Source of the DNA: Malus domestica | Lineage: Eukaryota; Streptophyta; Magnoliopsida; Rosales; Rosaceae | DNA length: 64,000 bases | Assembly (NCBI RefSeq): GCF_042453785.1 | Contig: NC_091674.1 | Coordinates: 24,196,001 to 24,260,000, forward strand | Direction of reading: 5' to 3' | In this document: one piece after another, positions 59,841-64,000 of the stretch | Layout: every line of letters begins with the position of its first letter | Position numbering within the stretch: position 1 is the stretch's first letter | The notes under the pieces: model-generated | Seen by the model: only the letters and a program-made list of their open reading frames with translations | Told to the model about the DNA's origin: nothing | Database searches by the model: none | Program-made: the position numbers and the translations under genes

Positions 59841-60247
59841 TAAAAAATAAAAAAAATGTGCCCATTTGAAAGATTCTACTACAAAATCAATTAGCAATAT
59901 CAGGAGTAACTCAACTACTTATAAATTCATGCAAAGTCTCTTCTCTTATCGATGTGAGATGCATTCTCATCAGAGCATCACCATTGACTAAATAAAAATT
60001 CTATCATTTAGTAGAAAAATAAAGATTAATTAAGACTGGCCATTTTTCTATCACAAGAAGCTCACATAAAAATATTTACGATCTAATAATATTCTTCTAC
60101 TCGTTTACTCCTTAGTCTAAAGGTCTAAATATATCACTGTATACAAATATATAACTTTGTTTTTTGCCTCATTTTCTTACCAATATTTCTTCTTAACTAA
60201 TGGTGCTCTATGGAAAATCTAAGTTTATAACTTAATTTGAGCATTTG

Positions 60248-60853
60248 TGTCACATCCCAATTTCGATTCTGCCGTAGCACGATATTGTTTCTTTGGGACC
60301 AGACTACGCCGTCACGGTTTTGCTTTTGGGAACTCAGACGAGAACTTCCTAGTGTATTACCCATCCTAGGATTGCTCTCGCCCGAACTCGCTTAACTTGG
60401 GAGTTCCGATGGAACCTGAAGCTAGTGAATTCCCAAAAAGCCTCGTGCTATAGGGAGGGGAGCATGTACATATAAGGCACATTACCCCATCTCCGTTTGT
60501 CGATGTGGGATGTTACAATCCAGCCCTCTTAGGGGCCCGACATCCTTGTCGGCACACTCGCACCACACGGCATAGTGGCTCTGATATCATTTTGTCACAT
60601 CCCAGTCTCGACTCCGCCGTAACATGATATTGTCTGCTTTGGGCCTCGGCCACGCCCTCACGATTTTTTTTATATGAACTCAAATGAGAACTTCTCAGTG
60701 GGTCACTCATCCTTGGATTGCTCTTGCCTAACTTCGGAGTTCTGATAGAACCCAAAGCCAGTGAGTTTCCAAAAGGCCTCGTGCTATAGGGATAGGAGTA
60801 TGTACATATAAGGCAAATCACCCCCTCTCCATTGGTCGATGTGGGATGTTACA
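60248..60853 (-). mobile_element. Complete Cassandra TRIM retrotransposon
   Basis: Two LTRs (60248-60517 and 60593-60853) read TGTCACATCCCA... to ...GATGTGGGATGTTACA on the plus strand, that is, the element runs on the minus strand. The exact 5-bp duplication ATTTG flanks it (60243-60247 and 60854-60858). The 75-bp interior has GGCTCTGATATCA, the complement of the initiator tRNA-Met primer site. Both LTRs contain the 5S-rRNA-like core (minus strand, around 60360-60425 and 60700-60760). No protein is encoded, as is normal for TRIMs. Structurally it looks whole. Confidence 0.92.
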
Positions 60854-61092
60854 ATTTGCATCTCAAATATTGGCTTAAAATGCATAGTAAAAGAAAGGAA
60901 ACAAAGGCTAACCAGTTCAACTCCAATCAGGACATGAAAAAGAAATTCCAAATCAAGAGAAAGTAAAATTTTGAAGATACACAAATACTGAGGAGGAAAA
61001 ATGAAAGAAAAATATAATATGAAATGCTCTTGTTGATTTTGCGTTAAAACTCAAAGCCAGCAGGTCTTGAGCTCAACTAGCACCCGGTTGAA

Positions 61093-61302
61093 TCAGCCTG
61101 TGTGGATTTGGACTCCCACTGCCAAAATGAGGATGGTGAAGATGCCAAAGAAAATAAGAGTGTGAACCAAAATTGCTTTGCCATTTGTGGTGAAGCTTCC
61201 AAACTCTACATGCCTGGAATTTCCTGGTATCTGGAACAAGAGGCCTGGGGAGAGCAGTATGAACAACAACCACCCCATTAAAATTGGTGCCCAATCTAAC
61301 AT
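61093..61302 (-). CDS. DUF3339 small membrane protein, copy 2
   Basis: 69 residues, MLDWAPILMGWLLFILLSPG through ILAVGVQIHTG, with the same PGLLFQIPG and VEFG motifs and two membrane spans (about 6-24 and 43-66) as copy 1. Identity between the two is about half, so the duplication is old or one copy has diverged. Residue 2 is Leu where the family usually has Ala. The ATG at 61302 was chosen by alignment with copy 1; an upstream in-frame ATG at 61362 would add 20 residues that have no family match. Confidence 0.88.
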   Translation of the reverse strand: MLDWAPILMGWLLFILLSPGLLFQIPGNSRHVEFGSFTTNGKAILVHTLIFFGIFTILILAVGVQIHTG

Positions 61303-61989
61303 TTTTGTTACGTGCTTGTTGAAATAATTGGTAAAATGAAATTTGAATACTCTAATCCACAAGGAACATGAGTTTTATACAACACGTTTTAAAGAAAAGT
61401 GGATTCCTATGAACTATTTTAAGCTCCAATCAGGCTAGCTTTAACCCTTTAATTCTCTTTTATTTTTTGTTGGAATTTCATTCATAAATGCTATCTATTC
61501 TCGACACTTTAAAATAAGCGCAACTATCATGATTTGGCTTTTCCAGCTAACCGTTTAAAGATGTCATTTTGTACTTTATATGTGTAAAAATACAAAACAA
61601 AACTTTTATAAGAATCAGTGCAGAGTGGCATTTTTCAGGTGCGATAACATCCACTAATCCACGTAAATTTCGCTATTTCTTTTTGTAATGTTTGATTTGG
61701 TTTCCAGATCATGACAGGTTGCAGGATAGTATAGCATGTCCAAATAACTCCAAAGCCTCCAGAGGTAACTAATTAGGGCAACTTTTGCTTTTATACATTT
61801 CAGTTTCTGAATTATAAATCCAACACCACCACATTCTTGTAGAGAAGTTATATATAGAATCTTGAATATTAAGGGCAAAATTCGCACGCAATGGGCCTTT
61901 TCTTTTCTACAAAGAAATGCATCGTTGATGCTTTGCACAAACCTTACTATTAGAATTTAGAATCTGAGTATCAAATCATAATTTGTTAA

Positions 61990-62107
61990 TAGTTGTGCTA
62001 TCCATACATCTATTTTAAATCTTTCAGATATTTCTCTTTCTTCGATCGATGAATTGAAAATGATTAAAGGACAAATATTAACAGGAGATGTGTGGATAGC
62101 ATCGCCC
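61990..62107. mobile_element. hAT-type MITE, copy 3
   Basis: Ends 'agttgtgctatcc' and 'ggatagcatcgccc' are inverted, with 8-bp flanks TTTGTTAA (61982-61989) and TTTGCTAA (62108-62115). The interior shares 'gatgaattgaaaatgattaa' and 'aaatattaaca' with copies 1 and 2. It is the shortest of the three. Confidence 0.75.
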
Positions 62108-62533
62108 TTTGCTAAAAGTCCTAACTTGTTTTTAGTCAATACAAAATTGCCTTCATAATCTAGTAAATAATGTCTTCAACTAACCACAATCACAAATAGC
62201 CAATATAAATCTTTTGCGTAAAATCAATAGACTTAGTTAAGAACATTGTCGATGCAAATTTCCACCGTCTCTTGCTTTGACGAAAATGCACTTGCAAAAT
62301 AATCAACACTTTCGATCAAAGACCTAAGCCTTACATGCCCACAATGTGGGGGATTCGGCCAATGGATCTTTGATGCCTAAGGTAGTTTCTCTAAAAAGAG
62401 TATTGTTTAGAGCTTTTATGAGTAGCAAAAGCTTACCAAAATTTGGTAGAATTTGAGATATATATATATATATATAGGGGGAGAAAGCCGGCCATGGTGT
62501 TAGGGTTTTACCCTAGACATGGCGGCATCCTAT

Positions 62534-62725
62534 TGCCCAATGTTTATGGAAATAATATTCTCAAGATATTAAATAGGAAATAATATTTTGAGATAATGAT
62601 GTAAATATTCTCTAATATCTTGAGATATTGGCCGATGTTTATGGAGATAATATTCTCAAGATATTAAATAGGAAAGAATATCTTGAGATAATCGTGTAAT
62701 TATCTCTAATTGATTTAAATAGGGA
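62534..62725. repeat. 95-bp tandem duplication
   Basis: 'atgtttatgg.aataatattc' with 'tcaagatattaaatagg' occurs at about 62540 and 62635 with few changes. An (AT)n run lies at 62457-62476. Confidence 0.8.
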
Positions 62726-62859
62726 TTACTTACTTGAATGGAGTCAATCTTCTATTGGGAATGTATTACATATAGAATTTGGGTAATTAATTCTTATCTT
62801 TAATGTTTTTATTTTTAATTTTCCTTGCCATGGGCAGTTGATCTGTGGGCAGTCGTATT

Positions 62860-64000
62860 TAGGGGTGGGTTCGGTACGGTTACCGTACCAAAACCTTTGT
62901 ACCAATTACCGTACCAAACTTTCGGTTTGGTAAAATTTATTACCATTACCGTACCAAACTTTCGGTATACCGAAGTTCGGTATTGCCAAAAGTTTGGTTG
63001 GCATGGTATGACAATGGTAATTGCCATTTTGTTTTGGGACAAAATATGTTTTTGTTTTTTTAACCCAATTCAAGGGCAAAACTTTTTTTTTGTACCTTTA
63101 TCTCATACCTTATAGATTAAATTCATCTATTATTCATCATTCACAATTCACACACATAATAATTCAAATGAAGCATCAAGATTCATCATGAAAATTAATC
63201 TTACAATCCAAATAAAAGTTACGAACCAAAACAAATAGAAGTTAACAATCAAAATAGAAATTAAAGTTTCAAACCAAATGAAAATTGGAAGTAAACTTCA
63301 AAAAGGAGAATTCATTGATCAATTATTCAAGCTTGAGATGTCGAAGCTTTTGGAGGAGGCATTGAACTTGTAGAAGATTGAGTTTGTGTCAAGCTTACAT
63401 TACAAACAAAGAAAACATATTAATTAGTATCAAGAAGAATTAAAGTTGAAAACCATTTAATAACAAATTTACTAAAAAAATTAAAGCATATCTTTCTTGT
63501 TTTCTCTTCTTCTATTTCCTTGTAAAATTGAAGCATATATTCCGTTAGTCATTGTAGAAGTTTATTTCACCTGCCCTAAGCCAATCACTAGTACACACTA
63601 GTGCCTCAATTATTTTAGGAGTCAAGGATACCCTAAAAGGGTTCACAACCCTCCTCCCTAGACTAAATGCATTTTCACTAGCAACAGTAGAAGTGGGGGT
63701 TACAAAGATATTTTGGCTATTTGTGAAATAATTAGGAACTCTTTTGTGTTTGATTTCCACAATTTTAAGAGATCAAAGTCACCAACAACAATGCTAATAT
63801 AAGTAGGGTTTTATTTTCAAATTATTGGAATATTATAAATATGTGTTATATAATTATGTATTATATAAATTATAAATTATAAATTATATTGTATTTTCGG
63901 TATGGTACGGTAATACCATGGTAATGGTATCCATTACCAATACCGTACCATGAAATTTCGGTATGGTACAATACCGTACCATTACCGATTGGTACAAAAA
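62860..64000. mobile_element. hAT element, right end beyond the window
   Basis: Begins TAGGGGTGGGTTCGGTACGG with dense 'ggtaccgtacc'-type motifs, which reappear near 63900-64000 in inverted form. A hAT transposase C-terminal remnant lies at 63545-63760, which supports the hAT assignment of this and the other TAGGGGTGGG elements in the window. Confidence 0.8.
63545..63760 (-). pseudogene. hAT transposase C-terminal dimerisation domain fragment
   Basis: The minus-strand frame contains STVASENAFSLGRRVVNPFR followed by SLTPKIIEALVCTSDWLR, the conserved core of the hAT dimerisation domain. The upstream match continues into another frame near 63720-63770 (WKSNTKEFLIIS-like text), so the gene is frameshifted, and no N-terminal zinc finger or catalytic core is visible nearby. 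Confidence 0.8.

Overview
The window is nuclear DNA of a flowering plant, most likely Rosaceae (apple/pear/cherry group). Spliced plant genes with GT-AG introns, an SPL gene with a miR156 site, a MIKC MADS-box gene, a mitochondrial gamma-carbonic-anhydrase-like gene and a dense load of plant transposons all point this way. The Rosaceae assignment rests on recalled repeat families and is an inference.

Layout. 1-1033: tail of an LTR related to Del/Tekay Ty3-gypsy. 2369-3208: long-TIR non-autonomous element (second copy at 20490-21360). 4668-13712: a Ty3-gypsy retrotransposon with 2.7-kb, almost identical LTRs, a TTAAG target duplication and a badly eroded interior. 14664-15045: 191-bp tandem duplication. 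18358-20378: SPL13-like gene (+), three coding exons. 20490-21677: a TIR element and a Cassandra solo LTR just downstream of it. 23355-26028 and 36016-39897: two paralogous ten-exon F-box/FIST_C genes (+). Between them lie hAT elements (26554-27437, 30951-33603 with another hAT and a foldback nested inside, 34280-35402) and a small LTR element (27824-30711) that carries fragments of two unrelated host genes, a pectinesterase/PMEI domain and a DnaJ J-domain. 41098-41400: LINE 3' remnant. 41411-42529: long-TIR MULE. 43671-47195: gamma-CAL gene (-), two exons. 48303-52794: TM8-like MADS-box gene (-), eight coding exons, with a Pack-MULE-like insertion a few bases inside its last intron. 58322-58537 and 61093-61302: two DUF3339 small membrane protein genes (-), flanking a complete Cassandra TRIM (60248-60853). 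62860 to the end: a hAT element with a transposase C-terminal remnant.

The genes are ordinary single-copy plant loci rather than a pathway cluster. The order F-box/FIST, gamma-CAL, DUF3339 matches the neighbourhood I recall at Arabidopsis At5g63520-At5g63510-At5g63500, so the right part appears to be a conserved syntenic block expanded by duplication and transposons. The most unusual items are the retroelement with a chimeric host-gene payload and the MULE beside a MADS splice site. Exon limits were set by eye from splice signals, reading phase and family similarity.
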